DNA from: JASHPR01 sp963844655
Lineage (GTDB): Bacteria > Actinomycetota > Actinomycetes > Streptosporangiales > Streptosporangiaceae
Length of the DNA stretch: 64,000 nucleotides
Assembly: GCA_963844655.1 (NCBI GenBank)
Contig: CAWJPA010000001.1
Coordinates: forward strand, 372,001-436,000
Direction: 5' to 3'
The translations under genes were made by a program, and so were the position numbers. Below are positions 8,003 through 16,319 of the stretch, one piece after another. The notes beneath the pieces were generated by a model. The model was not told where the DNA came from and ran no database searches. It was given only the letters and a program-made list of their open reading frames with translations. Each line of letters opens with the position of its first letter. Positions within the stretch are counted from its first letter, which is position 1.

Positions 8003-9142
8003 TTAGGCGTTAAGCCAAAGGCCGCGGAGCCGGCCCACCTCGGACATCCGGCGCTCGGCCAGCCGGTCGGCGGCGACCGCGGGCGGCACGTCCTCCTGAT
8101 CGGCGATCATCAGGATCTTCTTGGTGGTGTCGAAGATCTGCGCGGCCCGGGCCTCGGCGCGCTCGAAGCTGAAGCCGCTGATCTCGTCCGCGACCTGGAT
8201 AACGCCGCCGGAATTGACCACGTAGTCAGGCGCGTAGACGATGCCGCGGTCGGCCAGCAGCTTCTCGATGCCCGGGTGGGCGAGCTGGTTGTTCGCACCG
8301 CCGCAGATGATCCGGGCGTTCAGCAGCCCCAGGGTGCCGTCGTTGACCGCGCCGCCCAGCGCGCACGGCGAGTAGATGTCGATGGCCCTGGCGAGCAGGC
8401 CCTCGCGGCCGTCCGCCGCCTCGACCCCGGGATGCTTGGCCCGTATCCGGTCTACGGCGCCCGCGTCCACGTCGCAGACGACCACCTGGGCGCCGGCGTC
8501 GATGAGGTGCCCGACGAGGTGCCGCCCGACCTTGCCTACGCCCTCCACGCCGACCGTGCGGCCCTCGAGGCTGCTCGTGCCCCAGATGTGCTCGGCCGCC
8601 GCCCGCATGCCCTGGAAGACCCCGAACGCGGTGAGCACCGAGGAGTCCCCCGCACCGCCGTTGCGGACCGTGCGACCGGTCACGTACTGGCACTCGCGAG
8701 CCACGAGATCCATGTCCTCGCTGTAGGTGCCGACGTCGCAGGCGGTGATGTAGCGGCCGTTCAGCGACTGCACGAACCGGCCGTAGGCCCGCAGCAGCGC
8801 CTCGGACTTGAGCCGGGCCGGGTCGCCGATGATGACCGCCTTGCCGCCGCCATGATCAAGGCCGGCCATGGCGTTCTTGTAGGCCATGGCGCGGGCCAGG
8901 TTCAGCACGTCGGTTAGGGCCGCGTCCTCGTCCGGGTACGGGTAGAAGCGGGTCCCGCCCAGCGCCGGCCCGAGGGCGGTCGAGTAGATGGCGATGATCG
9001 CCCGCAGCCCGGTCGGCGCGTCCTGGCAGAACACCACCTGCTCGTGTCCGGTGGGGACCTGCGGGCCTGCCCCCGCTGGCTGCGCTGGCTCGGCGTCGCC
9101 GCCGGTGCTCGGCCTATCCGACTTCCCGAATATGTTGGTCAC
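8003..9142 (-). CDS. vdh: Valine/leucine-type amino acid dehydrogenase
   Basis: 379 residues from GTG 9142, which has GGGAG 8 bases upstream; a GTG at 9181 would add 13 residues. NAD-dependent oxidative deamination of branched-chain amino acids to 2-oxo acids, cytoplasmic. Motifs: STALGPALGGTRFYPY, the catalytic-Lys segment KNAMAGLDHGGGKAVI, the Rossmann loop VEGVGKVGRHL and CGGANNQLAHPG. In streptomycetes vdh stands near bldC as here, which favours valine dehydrogenase over leucine or phenylalanine forms, although specificity cannot be read from sequence. Likely supplies acyl-CoA precursors through valine breakdown. Confidence 0.92.
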   Translation of the reverse strand: MTNIFGKSDRPSTGGDAEPAQPAGAGPQVPTGHEQVVFCQDAPTGLRAIIAIYSTALGPALGGTRFYPYPDEDAALTDVLNLARAMAYKNAMAGLDHGGGKAVIIGDPARLKSEALLRAYGRFVQSLNGRYITACDVGTYSEDMDLVARECQYVTGRTVRNGGAGDSSVLTAFGVFQGMRAAAEHIWGTSSLEGRTVGVEGVGKVGRHLVGHLIDAGAQVVVCDVDAGAVDRIRAKHPGVEAADGREGLLARAIDIYSPCALGGAVNDGTLGLLNARIICGGANNQLAHPGIEKLLADRGIVYAPDYVVNSGGVIQVADEISGFSFERAEARAAQIFDTTKKILMIADQEDVPPAVAADRLAERRMSEVGRLRGLWLNA

Positions 9143-9286
9143 AACGGTGACTCCCGGCTCAGTCCCTGTCGTCCTTGACACGGGATCTTCGAGCCCAGGG
9201 TATGCCGACTACAGGGGGTGAGAGGGTGCCGGCGCCGGCCTGCTGCAATCTCATCAGGGCTGGGACTTCTGTTGGAGGGCACCGGT

Positions 9287-10228
9287 ATGTCACGATTGAT
9301 CATGCTGCCGTGCGCTGCCTTTCTGCGGGTGTATGAGCCGCTATCCGCCTTTGGGTCGGCAGAGCGGGGGCATTGGGAGGCATATGCCGCATCGGGGGAC
9401 AGGCCACGCAGGGCAGACGCGCTCGGAGCCGAGCGCGAAGAGGCGTTGCGCAGGGTTATCGCGTTGCCGCCGATCGTCGCCCCAGCCCAGGAGAGCGAAG
9501 ACGCCTACGTGCGCTGGGCCGACGGCATCACCTATGTGTGCCCGTGGCAGACCAGGCTCCGGTCCTGGCTGGCCCTGGGCCGGCTGCGGGCCTCCAGCGG
9601 GCCGCCGCTGGCGGACGCGTTCGCGCCGGGCGAGGCAGACCGGGCCGCCGAGGACTTCGCCCGCTGGGACGGGAAGGAGCCGGCGCCGCGCGTCTACATC
9701 CAGAGCAGCACCTGGTCGGTGCCGCCGACCTGGTTCGTCCCGTTCGTGCCGTCCGAGCGCTGGCTGGTACTCGGCACCGCGGGGGACGGGGAAAGCGGCC
9801 GGCCAGCGACGGCGTCCGCGACCCGCACGCTCATCTACGCGACGACCATGGCGCAAGCGCGCAGGCGGGCGGCCCGGGCGCTGGCCACGTTCCGGCGAGT
9901 TCCTGACCCCGCCCGGGCGCCGCGTGCGCCGGGGGCAGACAGCAGCGGCAGCATGCCGACCGCGGCCGGGCTGCTGCGCGCGGGGGTGGCGCTCGAGGAG
10001 ATCGGACGCTGGCTGGAGGAGTTCCACCCGCATTCGCTGGTGGAGCTCGACTACGGAGGGTTGGTGCAGCTGCTCGACGACGACGCACTCCGGGCGGATC
10101 AGTCGGTGGCTGAGGTTTCCGCTGCGGTCAGCGCTCTGGCCAGCAGAGAGTTCGAGCTGGCGGCCGCCATGTACCAGCGGCTGCGTACCAGGTGGCGGGT
10201 TCTGGAGGCTATCGAGCTAGGAAGCTGA
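9287..10228 (+). CDS. Hypothetical actinobacterial protein upstream of bldC
   Basis: 313 residues from ATG 9287, chosen because GGAGG at 9274-9278 precedes it; a longer in-frame start at 9218 is not supported. I do not recognise a domain with known function. The N-terminal half is rich in Trp and aromatic residues (WADGITYVCPWQTRL, YIQSSTWSVPPTWF, VPSERWLVL), the middle is basic, and the C-terminal third is helical and acidic (LEEIGRWLEEFHPHSLVELDYGG). No signal peptide or membrane segment. It lies 262 bp before bldC in the same direction but separated by a predicted promoter. Confidence 0.8.
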   Translation: MSRLIMLPCAAFLRVYEPLSAFGSAERGHWEAYAASGDRPRRADALGAEREEALRRVIALPPIVAPAQESEDAYVRWADGITYVCPWQTRLRSWLALGRLRASSGPPLADAFAPGEADRAAEDFARWDGKEPAPRVYIQSSTWSVPPTWFVPFVPSERWLVLGTAGDGESGRPATASATRTLIYATTMAQARRRAARALATFRRVPDPARAPRAPGADSSGSMPTAAGLLRAGVALEEIGRWLEEFHPHSLVELDYGGLVQLLDDDALRADQSVAEVSAAVSALASREFELAAAMYQRLRTRWRVLEAIELGS

Positions 10229-10267
10229 GGGGAGGGGGGGATGACTTTTCCGAATCTGCCCGTTGCG

Positions 10268-10297
10268 ACGCTGCGTGTCGCTAGAATCACGCAGCGT
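10268..10297 (+). promoter_or_regulatory. Inverted repeat enclosing a TAGAAT box
   Basis: Perfect 10-bp arms (ACGCTGCGTG at 10268-10277, CACGCAGCGT at 10288-10297) flank a 10-base loop whose last six bases are TAGAAT (10282-10287), a good -10 hexamer. There is no T run, so it is not a terminator. The layout suggests a dimeric repressor site straddling a -10 box. No good -35 is present at 16-18 bp. Confidence 0.45.
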
Positions 10298-10391
10298 GAC
10301 CCGCAAGCAGTGGGGCAACAAGTCGGCTCATGGAGATTCTTTTGCTCCTGGTGGTCGACTTGTCACCGCTGGTGATGGCAATATGGTCTGA
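10296..10391 (+). CDS. Possible 31-residue leaderless small ORF
   Basis: GTG 10296 lies 8 bases after the TAGAAT box at 10282-10287 and opens a 31-codon frame (begins VTRKQWGNKSAHG) that ends with TGA at 10389-10391 inside the palindrome before bldC. Arguments for: position relative to the box. Against: codon third positions lose the G/C bias in the second half, and there is no known homologue I can recall. It could be a regulatory leader peptide or chance. Confidence 0.25.
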   Translation: MTRKQWGNKSAHGDSFAPGGRLVTAGDGNMV

Positions 10392-10402
10392 GTAGACCAT
10401 AT
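10360..10402 (+). promoter_or_regulatory. Predicted bldC promoter with palindromic operator
   Basis: TTGTCA (10360-10365) and TATGGT (10382-10387) are separated by 16 bp, a near-consensus housekeeping promoter. A perfect palindrome overlaps the -10 and the expected start: arms ATATGGTCT (10381-10389) and AGACCATAT (10394-10402) around GAGT. The transcript would carry a leader of about 95 bases before the bldC ATG. The geometry predicts repression by a dimeric regulator; which one is unknown. Confidence 0.55.
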
Positions 10403-10490
10403 GGGACATCCACGGCAGGCTCCCCAATGGAGCCAGGCACAGCAATAAACGCAGGATCGCAGTACCGGTCCAGGAGGAGAGGCCGTCAAC

Positions 10491-10694
10491 ATGTCTGCAC
10501 GCACGCCAGAGGCCGAGCCTCTGCTGACACCAGCAGAGGTCGCGACCATGTTCCGGGTTGACCCGAAGACCGTGACACGGTGGGCCAAGGCCGGGAAACT
10601 GACTTCCATACGTACGCTCGGCGGGCACCGCCGGTACCGGGAGACAGAAGTTCGCGCACTACTCGCGGGCATCCCGCAGCCGCGCTCGGAATGA
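10491..10694 (+). CDS. bldC: Developmental regulator BldC
   Basis: 67 residues, essentially a single MerR-type winged-helix DNA-binding domain (LLTPAEVATMFRVDPKTVTRW and GGHRRYRETEVRALL) without an effector domain, as in BldC of Streptomyces. BldC binds DNA as head-to-tail oligomers and holds back premature development. AGGAGGAG about 12 bases upstream gives a strong ribosome-binding site. Size, sequence and the nearby vdh and DUF3073 genes support a one-to-one ortholog. The promoter just upstream carries a palindrome, so regulated expression is likely. Confidence 0.95.
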   Translation: MSARTPEAEPLLTPAEVATMFRVDPKTVTRWAKAGKLTSIRTLGGHRRYRETEVRALLAGIPQPRSE

Positions 10695-11329
10695 TGATGC
10701 GTGGCCGCCGACCTGGCGTTTTCTCGCCGGGAACCCTGACGCACGATGATGTGCCCGCGGTGGCGGCCATGCCCAGAGAGCAAGTCCAAGGGGGGGTCGG
10801 CCCCGGCGGCGAAAGCGCCGCGTCAAGGGGCGTAGTCCACAGCCGGCGCTCGCGGAGCGCCGTGGCTGGCGGGCCCAGCCGGGGTCGATCCGGCCTCCCG
10901 GAGTAAGAAGAATCTGGCCTAGCGGTCAGAACGGGGTCAAGCCCTAATTTCGTCACTCTGGGTTAACAAATCGCCACTAGTCTGGCGGACTTGGGGACTT
11001 AGCCGCGCGCCTTGCAGGTACGGGGTTCCGGCCTGCCGCACGGGCCCGCGCGGACGCCTTTGCCGCGGTCCTGGCCGTTCTCCGGGCCGCCTCATGTCAC
11101 TCTGTGTAATCGATGATGAACTTTTCGTAATGACGCCTGCACTGGGGGGTGCTCCGCCATACTGGTCGCCATGCCACCGCCGAGGGGGAAACGGCGGGGG
11201 ATAGGCGTCCGCGCACCATGAACCGCACGCTGCACGTGGCTCGCGTGCCACGCGTCGGCGATGTGCGCACGCCCGGGGGGCCCGCCGATTGGCGGGGCGT
11301 GCCGTATCGCGATGAGGGAGGGGATCGCA
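10695..11329. other. Intergenic region without a supported gene
   Basis: About 635 bp follow bldC. All open frames here look like chance G/C-rich frames. A small stem (CCGCCG at 11077+100, that is 11177-11182, with CGGCGG at 11192-11197 around a purine loop) precedes the next gene. TAGTCT at 10976-10981 could be a -10 box. Otherwise nothing definite is seen. Confidence 0.4.
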
Positions 11330-12235
11330 ATGCGTGATCCGGAGTTGGTCATGCGTGCGCAACGGGCAGCAGCGGAGCTGGAGCGGGCCTGGGACAGATG
11401 GCGCACCATCCACGGGCTGGGGACAGAGCCGCCGCCACCGGTGTCGAGCTACGTGGGCTACTCGCTCGAAGAGCCCTGGGGCCAGCCGCGCGTGGTGTTC
11501 GGCATCGATGCCCGCGAGGCTGAGCACCTGGCCGCGCTGCTCGACCGGCACGACTTCGCTGGCCCTATCTATGCCTCGGTGGCATCGAGGCCAGGCGCGC
11601 GGCCCGCCGAGGAGGCCAATGGCCGGCCCGCGGAGCCGAGCAACGGCCACGTCCATGTGCCCACCCAGGCCCAGGCCGCCGCGGTCCAGCGCGATCCGGC
11701 GCCCCGGGACAAGCCGGCCGATCCGGGCCCGCCGCAAGCACTGCGCACCCCGCTCGAGCCGCCCAGTCGCCGGGACAACACGGAGCCAGCACTCAGGCCG
11801 GCCACCGCCCCCGATTCCCCCGGGCCTGATTCCCGCGGGCCGGAGGCGGCAGGCGAGGCGCCCGTTGCCCGGGGTGCCCAGGACGCCGGGAACGGCCTGG
11901 TCGCGTTCCGGCCCCGGCACGAGCCCGCGCCGCCCGAGGAGGAGGGCCAGGAACCTGATGTGCCGGGCAAGCCGGACCAGGTCGCCGATGATGACGAGCC
12001 GACCGCGACCTGGACCCGGGCCAGCCGCGCACCGGGTGGCCACGCCCTGCCCCGGCAGAAGCGCGCGGGAGCGGCCAAGCCGTCCGCCAGCAAGCAGGAG
12101 GCCAAGGACCGCGCGGGCCTGGACACCATGGCCGCTGATCTGGCGGGCTGGGCGGCAGGGGAGCTGCCCGGACAGGCGTCGCATCGCTGCCCACCTGGGC
12201 AGACATGCTGGCAAGACCGACATTCGCTCGGTTAA
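11330..12235 (+). CDS. Hypothetical protein with disordered proline-rich centre
   Basis: 301 residues from ATG 11330, preceded by GGGAGGGG (11317-11324). Residues 1-80 form a compact, probably helical domain (RAQRAAAELERAWDRWR, SYVGYSLEEPWGQPRVVFG, AREAEHLAALLDRHDF). The rest is Pro/Ala/Glu-rich and probably disordered, with a basic segment (LPRQKRAGAAKPSASKQ) before a short C-terminal helix. No membrane segment or known catalytic motif. I do not recognise the family beyond actinobacterial hypothetical proteins. Confidence 0.75.
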   Translation: MRDPELVMRAQRAAAELERAWDRWRTIHGLGTEPPPPVSSYVGYSLEEPWGQPRVVFGIDAREAEHLAALLDRHDFAGPIYASVASRPGARPAEEANGRPAEPSNGHVHVPTQAQAAAVQRDPAPRDKPADPGPPQALRTPLEPPSRRDNTEPALRPATAPDSPGPDSRGPEAAGEAPVARGAQDAGNGLVAFRPRHEPAPPEEEGQEPDVPGKPDQVADDDEPTATWTRASRAPGGHALPRQKRAGAAKPSASKQEAKDRAGLDTMAADLAGWAAGELPGQASHRCPPGQTCWQDRHSLG

Positions 12236-12377
12236 CCTGTCAGGAGGCTGCCCGAGCCGGTATCGGCAGCCAACGTTGGAGCCAGGGCTATGCTCACGTT
12301 AAGCGTGTCTTCAGCTCCGGACGGGAACCTACCGGGTGGGCGCCGATAGTCTCACGCCCGGAAGGAGCCGTCTTCCG

Positions 12378-13073
12378 ATGTCGGACGAGTCCTCAGACAA
12401 CGAACAGACCTGGTGGATGCCGGCGGACCAGCCGGATCCAGCGGATCGGGACGAGCTGAAGGACCAGGCTGGCTGGATGCGCTCGACCCGCCCGATCGGG
12501 CCGCTGGGACTGCGCTCCCGGTCCCGCCGTCCCTACATTCTGGCCGGCGTGGCGGTGGCCGCCCTGCTCGGCGGCGCGGGCGCCGCTGTCGCCTCGACCG
12601 ACTCGGGCACGCCTGCCGCGCCCTCGAGCGTGGTCGCCACCCCGGCTCCGTCCCCGGGGCAGCCCGGGGCCATGACCCCCGGCGGCCGTCATTTCGGCGG
12701 CAGGTCCGGCTTCGGCGGCGGCCTGTTCGGCGCGCTGCACGGCCAGTTCGTGATGGCCAAGCCGGGCGGCGGCTACCAGACCGTGGATGTGCAGAATGGC
12801 CAGGTCACGGCCGTCAGCAGCACGTCCATCACGCTGAAGAGCAGCGACGGCTTCATCCACAGCTACACCATCTCCGGCTCAACGGTCGTCGATGCGCAGC
12901 GCGACGGCATCGGCTCGGTCAAGGTCGGCAACCAGGCCGCGGTGGTGGCCACGGTCAGCGGCAGCACGGCCACGGCGGCCAACGTCGAGGACCTGACGCT
13001 CGTGCAGCAAGGTCACTCGGGCTTCGGCTTCGGGCCCGGGCGGCCCGGATCCTCGCACCCGCAGGCCGGCTGA
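12378..13073 (+). CDS. Single-pass membrane protein with DUF5666-like domain
   Basis: 231 residues from ATG 12378, with GAAGGAG at 12361-12367. A 55-residue cytoplasmic part leads to one transmembrane helix (PYILAGVAVAALLGGAGAAVA), then a Pro/Gly-rich linker and an exported beta-rich domain (GQVTAVSSTSITLKSSDGF, TVVDAQRDGIGSVKVG, VVATVSGSTATA) that matches the repeat style of DUF5666. The tail is Gly/Phe-rich. Likely a surface or envelope protein; no enzyme motif seen. Confidence 0.75.
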   Translation: MSDESSDNEQTWWMPADQPDPADRDELKDQAGWMRSTRPIGPLGLRSRSRRPYILAGVAVAALLGGAGAAVASTDSGTPAAPSSVVATPAPSPGQPGAMTPGGRHFGGRSGFGGGLFGALHGQFVMAKPGGGYQTVDVQNGQVTAVSSTSITLKSSDGFIHSYTISGSTVVDAQRDGIGSVKVGNQAAVVATVSGSTATAANVEDLTLVQQGHSGFGFGPGRPGSSHPQAG

Positions 13074-13146
13074 GCGAGCCCGCCGGCTGAGCGCGGCCGG
13101 CCGGGCCTGCGCGCCGTTGTCAGACCCGTGCCGGAGAATCGGTACC

Positions 13147-14847
13147 GTGCGGGTAGCTGTCGCGCCTGGGGCCTCGGGGACCGCTCTGCTGTGCGAGCTC
13201 GCGGCCGACGGGAGCAGGCTAGGGGATCCCGTTCTGGTGCCTGACGTCGCCGCAGCCATCGCCGGGCGCGAGGAGTCCGGCCCGGGCGATATCCGGTGGG
13301 TGTGGTCAAGTGGCGCGGAGCGCTACCCGGCGCTGCTGCGTGCGGGAGTGCGGGTCAGCCGCTGCCACGACGTGGCGCTCACCGAGCGACTGCTGCTGGC
13401 CAGGGACGGAGGAGAACCCGACCCTACGGCCGGCCGGCCCGACAGCCTCAGGCCGGGACTGACCAGGCAGGGGGTGCTGTTCGACACCGCGGGCTCCGGG
13501 CCACCCAACCCTCAGGCCGCGCTCGACGCGCTGCTCGCCGTGCACGCCGGGCAGCTGCGGCGGATCGCGGCCGACGAGCACCCGGCCAAGTTCGCCGCGC
13601 TGGCCGCGGCCGAGTCGGCCGGCGAGCTCGCGGCCGCCGAGATGAGCTTCGCCGGGATGCCCTGGCGGGCGGACATCCACGACCGGCTGCTGACCGAGAT
13701 GCTCGGCCCGCGCCCGCCGGGGGCGCTGTCCGGGATGCGCCCGGCCCGGCTAGCCGAGCTGGCCGCCCAGGTCTCGGCCGCGTTCGGCGGCCGGCCGGTG
13801 AACCCCGACTCGCCCACCCAGCTGGTGCGGGCGCTGGCCGCGGCCGGGGTCCGGGTACCGTCCACCAGGTTCTCGGTGCTGCGCGAGGTCGACCACCCGG
13901 CGATACCGCCGCTGCTCGAGTACAAGGAGCTGGCCCGGCTGCACGCCGCCCACGGCTGGGCCTGGCTGGATACCTGGGTCTGCGGCGGAAGGTTCCGGCC
14001 GGACTACGTGGTGGGCGGCGTGGTGTCCGGCCGCTGGGCCACCCGCGGCGGCGGGGCGCTGCAGATCCCGCGGGTGCTGCGGCGCGCGGTCGTGGCCGAC
14101 CCCGGCTGGGTGCTGGTCGTGGCCGACGCGGCTCAGCTGGAGCCGCGGGTGCTCGCGGCGCTGGCCGGGGACCGGGCGTTCGCGCAGGCCGCGGCGGGCG
14201 GAGACCTGTACGAGGGGCTGGCCAGCGTGTTCGGCGGGGACAGGAACCAGGCCAAGAAAGCCCTGCTGTCCGCCATGTACGGCGGTGCCGGGGGTGAGGC
14301 CGGCCAGCTGCTCGCCGTGCTCCGGCGGCGCTTTCCTGACGCGTCCGGCTACGTGGAAATGGCGGCGCGGGCGGGCGAGGAGGGGCGGGTGGTCAGGTCG
14401 GTGCTCGGCCGCACGTGCCCGCCGCCGTCGGCCGCCTGGCGTGCAATCACCGAGGAGGCGGCCGACTCGGAGGCCGAGCGGGACCCGGGCGCAGGCCGGG
14501 CATCGCGGGCCCGGGGCCGGTTCACCCGCAACTTCGTGGTGCAGGCGAGCGCGGCCGACTGGGCGCTGGTGCTGCTGGCGGCCCTTCGCCGGCGGCTGGC
14601 GGCCCTGCCCAGGCCGGCCGGGTTCCCGGCCGCCGGGCGGGCCGGGGGCTGGGATCCGCAGGCGCCGCACCTGGTGTTCTTCCAGCACGACGAGGTTCTG
14701 GTGCACTGCCCCGAGCCTGCGGCGGACGCGGTGGTGGCCGCCGTGACCGAGGCCGCGGCGGAGGCCGGGCGGGCCGTGTTCGGAATGACACAGGTACGGT
14801 TCCCGATGACGACCGCCGTGGTCAGCTCCTACGCCGACGCCAAGTAG
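13147..14847 (+). CDS. Bifunctional 3'-5' exonuclease/DNA polymerase (PolA-like)
   Basis: 566 residues from GTG 13147. Family A polymerase-like protein common in actinobacteria beside full-length PolA. The palm motifs are present: motif A ADAAQLEPRVLAALAGD (Asp327), motif B NQAKKALLSAMYGGAGG (Lys and Tyr-Gly near 370-380), and motif C FFQHDEVLVH (His514-Asp515). The N-terminal third corresponds to the shortened exonuclease-like domain, in which I cannot confirm all metal ligands. No 5' nuclease domain. Probable role in DNA repair synthesis. An upstream TTG in frame is unlikely to be used. Confidence 0.88.
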   Translation: MRVAVAPGASGTALLCELAADGSRLGDPVLVPDVAAAIAGREESGPGDIRWVWSSGAERYPALLRAGVRVSRCHDVALTERLLLARDGGEPDPTAGRPDSLRPGLTRQGVLFDTAGSGPPNPQAALDALLAVHAGQLRRIAADEHPAKFAALAAAESAGELAAAEMSFAGMPWRADIHDRLLTEMLGPRPPGALSGMRPARLAELAAQVSAAFGGRPVNPDSPTQLVRALAAAGVRVPSTRFSVLREVDHPAIPPLLEYKELARLHAAHGWAWLDTWVCGGRFRPDYVVGGVVSGRWATRGGGALQIPRVLRRAVVADPGWVLVVADAAQLEPRVLAALAGDRAFAQAAAGGDLYEGLASVFGGDRNQAKKALLSAMYGGAGGEAGQLLAVLRRRFPDASGYVEMAARAGEEGRVVRSVLGRTCPPPSAAWRAITEEAADSEAERDPGAGRASRARGRFTRNFVVQASAADWALVLLAALRRRLAALPRPAGFPAAGRAGGWDPQAPHLVFFQHDEVLVHCPEPAADAVVAAVTEAAAEAGRAVFGMTQVRFPMTTAVVSSYADAK

Positions 14848-14926
14848 GGCGCGTGGAGCCGGCACCGTCCGGTGAGAAGCGGTAAATGACTTGCGAAGCC
14901 CCGGCGCGCCGTGATGACTTGCCGGG

Positions 14927-15724
14927 GTGAAACACGATCACAGCACGGTCCTGTCGGACTTCGATACGCAGGTGCGGCGCAGCCTGCACCCCGATGCGTC
15001 CGGCGCGGTGGGCGAGCGGATCGGCCCCGTAGTCCGTTGGAAGACCGTCGGTGGCGAAGGCTGGTGCGGCATCGTCTGGTCCGACCTGGACGCGGGCACG
15101 GCCGACGAGGTCATCGCGGACCAGGTCAGGTTCTTCGCCGGACGCGGCGAGCCGTTCGAGTGGAAGCTCTACAGCTACGACCGGCCGCCGGACCTGGACC
15201 AGCGGCTGCTCGCCGCCGGCCTCATCCCCGAGGACCCGGAGTCGCTGATGGTGGCGGACACCAGCGAGATCGCCGGGCTCGACGGCAGCAGCGTCACGGT
15301 GCCCGACGGCGTCCGGCTGGTTCGGGTCACCGATGAGGACGGCGTCGGCCTGATGATCGAGGTGCATGACCGGGTATTCGGCCCCGATCCGGAGCTGCGC
15401 GGTCGGCTGACCGCCCAGCTGAGAGGCTCGTCCGGTGCCACCGTGCTGGTGCTGGCGATGGCCGGCGATGAGCCGGTTTGCTCGGCCAGGATCGAGCTCG
15501 GAGCCGGCACCGACTTCGCCGGGCTGTGGGGCGGTGGCACGCTCCCGCAGTGGCGCGGGCGCGGGATCTACCGGGCGATGGTGACCTACCGGGCCCGGCT
15601 CGCCGCAGCCCGCGGATACCAGTACCTGCAGGTGGACGCCTCAGCCCAGAGCCGACCGATCCTGGAGCGGCTTGGCTTCGACTGTCTCGCCGCCACCACG
15701 CCGTACGTCTGGTCGCCGGGCTGA
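14927..15724 (+). CDS. GNAT family N-acetyltransferase
   Basis: 265 residues from GTG 14927. The C-terminal half is a GNAT fold with the acetyl-CoA loop LPQWRGRGIYRAMVTYR and the closing segment YQYLQVDASAQSRPILERLGF. The N-terminal 110 residues (WKTVGGEGWCGIVWSDLD, FEWKLYSYDRPPDL) look like a degenerate second GNAT-like half. No membrane or export signal. Substrate unknown. It is convergent with mscL, 12 bp away. Confidence 0.87.
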   Translation: MKHDHSTVLSDFDTQVRRSLHPDASGAVGERIGPVVRWKTVGGEGWCGIVWSDLDAGTADEVIADQVRFFAGRGEPFEWKLYSYDRPPDLDQRLLAAGLIPEDPESLMVADTSEIAGLDGSSVTVPDGVRLVRVTDEDGVGLMIEVHDRVFGPDPELRGRLTAQLRGSSGATVLVLAMAGDEPVCSARIELGAGTDFAGLWGGGTLPQWRGRGIYRAMVTYRARLAAARGYQYLQVDASAQSRPILERLGFDCLAATTPYVWSPG

Positions 15725-15736
15725 TCCCGCCGCGGG

Positions 15737-16162
15737 TCAGCTGGGTGGGCCCGCCGCGCTGGACTGGACGGGCGGCACCTGCGCCGTGCAGTACATGCAC
15801 CGGCTGGCCCCGATGGGGATGCTGCTGAGGCACTCCGGGCAATCCCGCTCGGTGGCTTCCTTCTTGCGCTCGTTGGCGGCTGCCATCCTGGCCGCCGGGG
15901 ACACGATGAGGAAGTACACCACCGCGGCAATGATCACAAAGGACAGCAGAGCGTTGATGAAGCTGCCGTAGAGGAAGTGGCTCTTGTTGATCGTGAACGA
16001 CAGCGAGTTAAAGTTCGGTTTACCGCCGATGGCGGCTATGAGCGGGGTGATGATGTCCGCGATCAGCGCCTGGATAACCGCGTTGAACGCGATGCCAATG
16101 ACCACCGCCACGGCCAGGTCGATGAGGTTTCCGCGGAACAGGAACTTCCTAAACCCGCCCAT
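15737..16162 (-). CDS. mscL: Large-conductance mechanosensitive channel MscL with C-terminal zinc ribbon
   Basis: 141 residues from ATG 16162, where GGGAGGCG precedes the start; an upstream ATG at 16207 would add 15 atypical residues. FRKFLFRGNLIDLAVAVVIG is the MscL N-terminal helix plus TM1, and INALLSFVIIAAVVYFLIV is TM2. After the usual Lys/Glu cytoplasmic helix the protein carries CPECLSSIP..CMYC, two CxxC pairs of a rubredoxin-like zinc ribbon that most MscL proteins lack. Opens under membrane tension and releases solutes in hypo-osmotic shock. Confidence 0.93.
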   Translation of the reverse strand: MGGFRKFLFRGNLIDLAVAVVIGIAFNAVIQALIADIITPLIAAIGGKPNFNSLSFTINKSHFLYGSFINALLSFVIIAAVVYFLIVSPAARMAAANERKKEATERDCPECLSSIPIGASRCMYCTAQVPPVQSSAAGPPS

Positions 16163-16319
16163 AAACGCCTCCCTCGCTGCTCCAGTGGGCCAACGATCAT
16201 TCGCCAACCTGGGACGCTATCAGCGAAAAGCCCGCCACGGTGGGATTGCGCGGGCGCAGTGTCCGCGAGGTCGCAGAAAACCGGATGCGCGGCTGCGGGC
16301 ATCACCGAGAGCATGAGAC

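Noticed and set aside
10241..10374. 44-codon frame with a G-rich upstream sequence before bldC
   Set aside because: GGAGGGGGGG directly abuts the ATG, the product has no bias or similarity, and it ends inside the predicted promoter.
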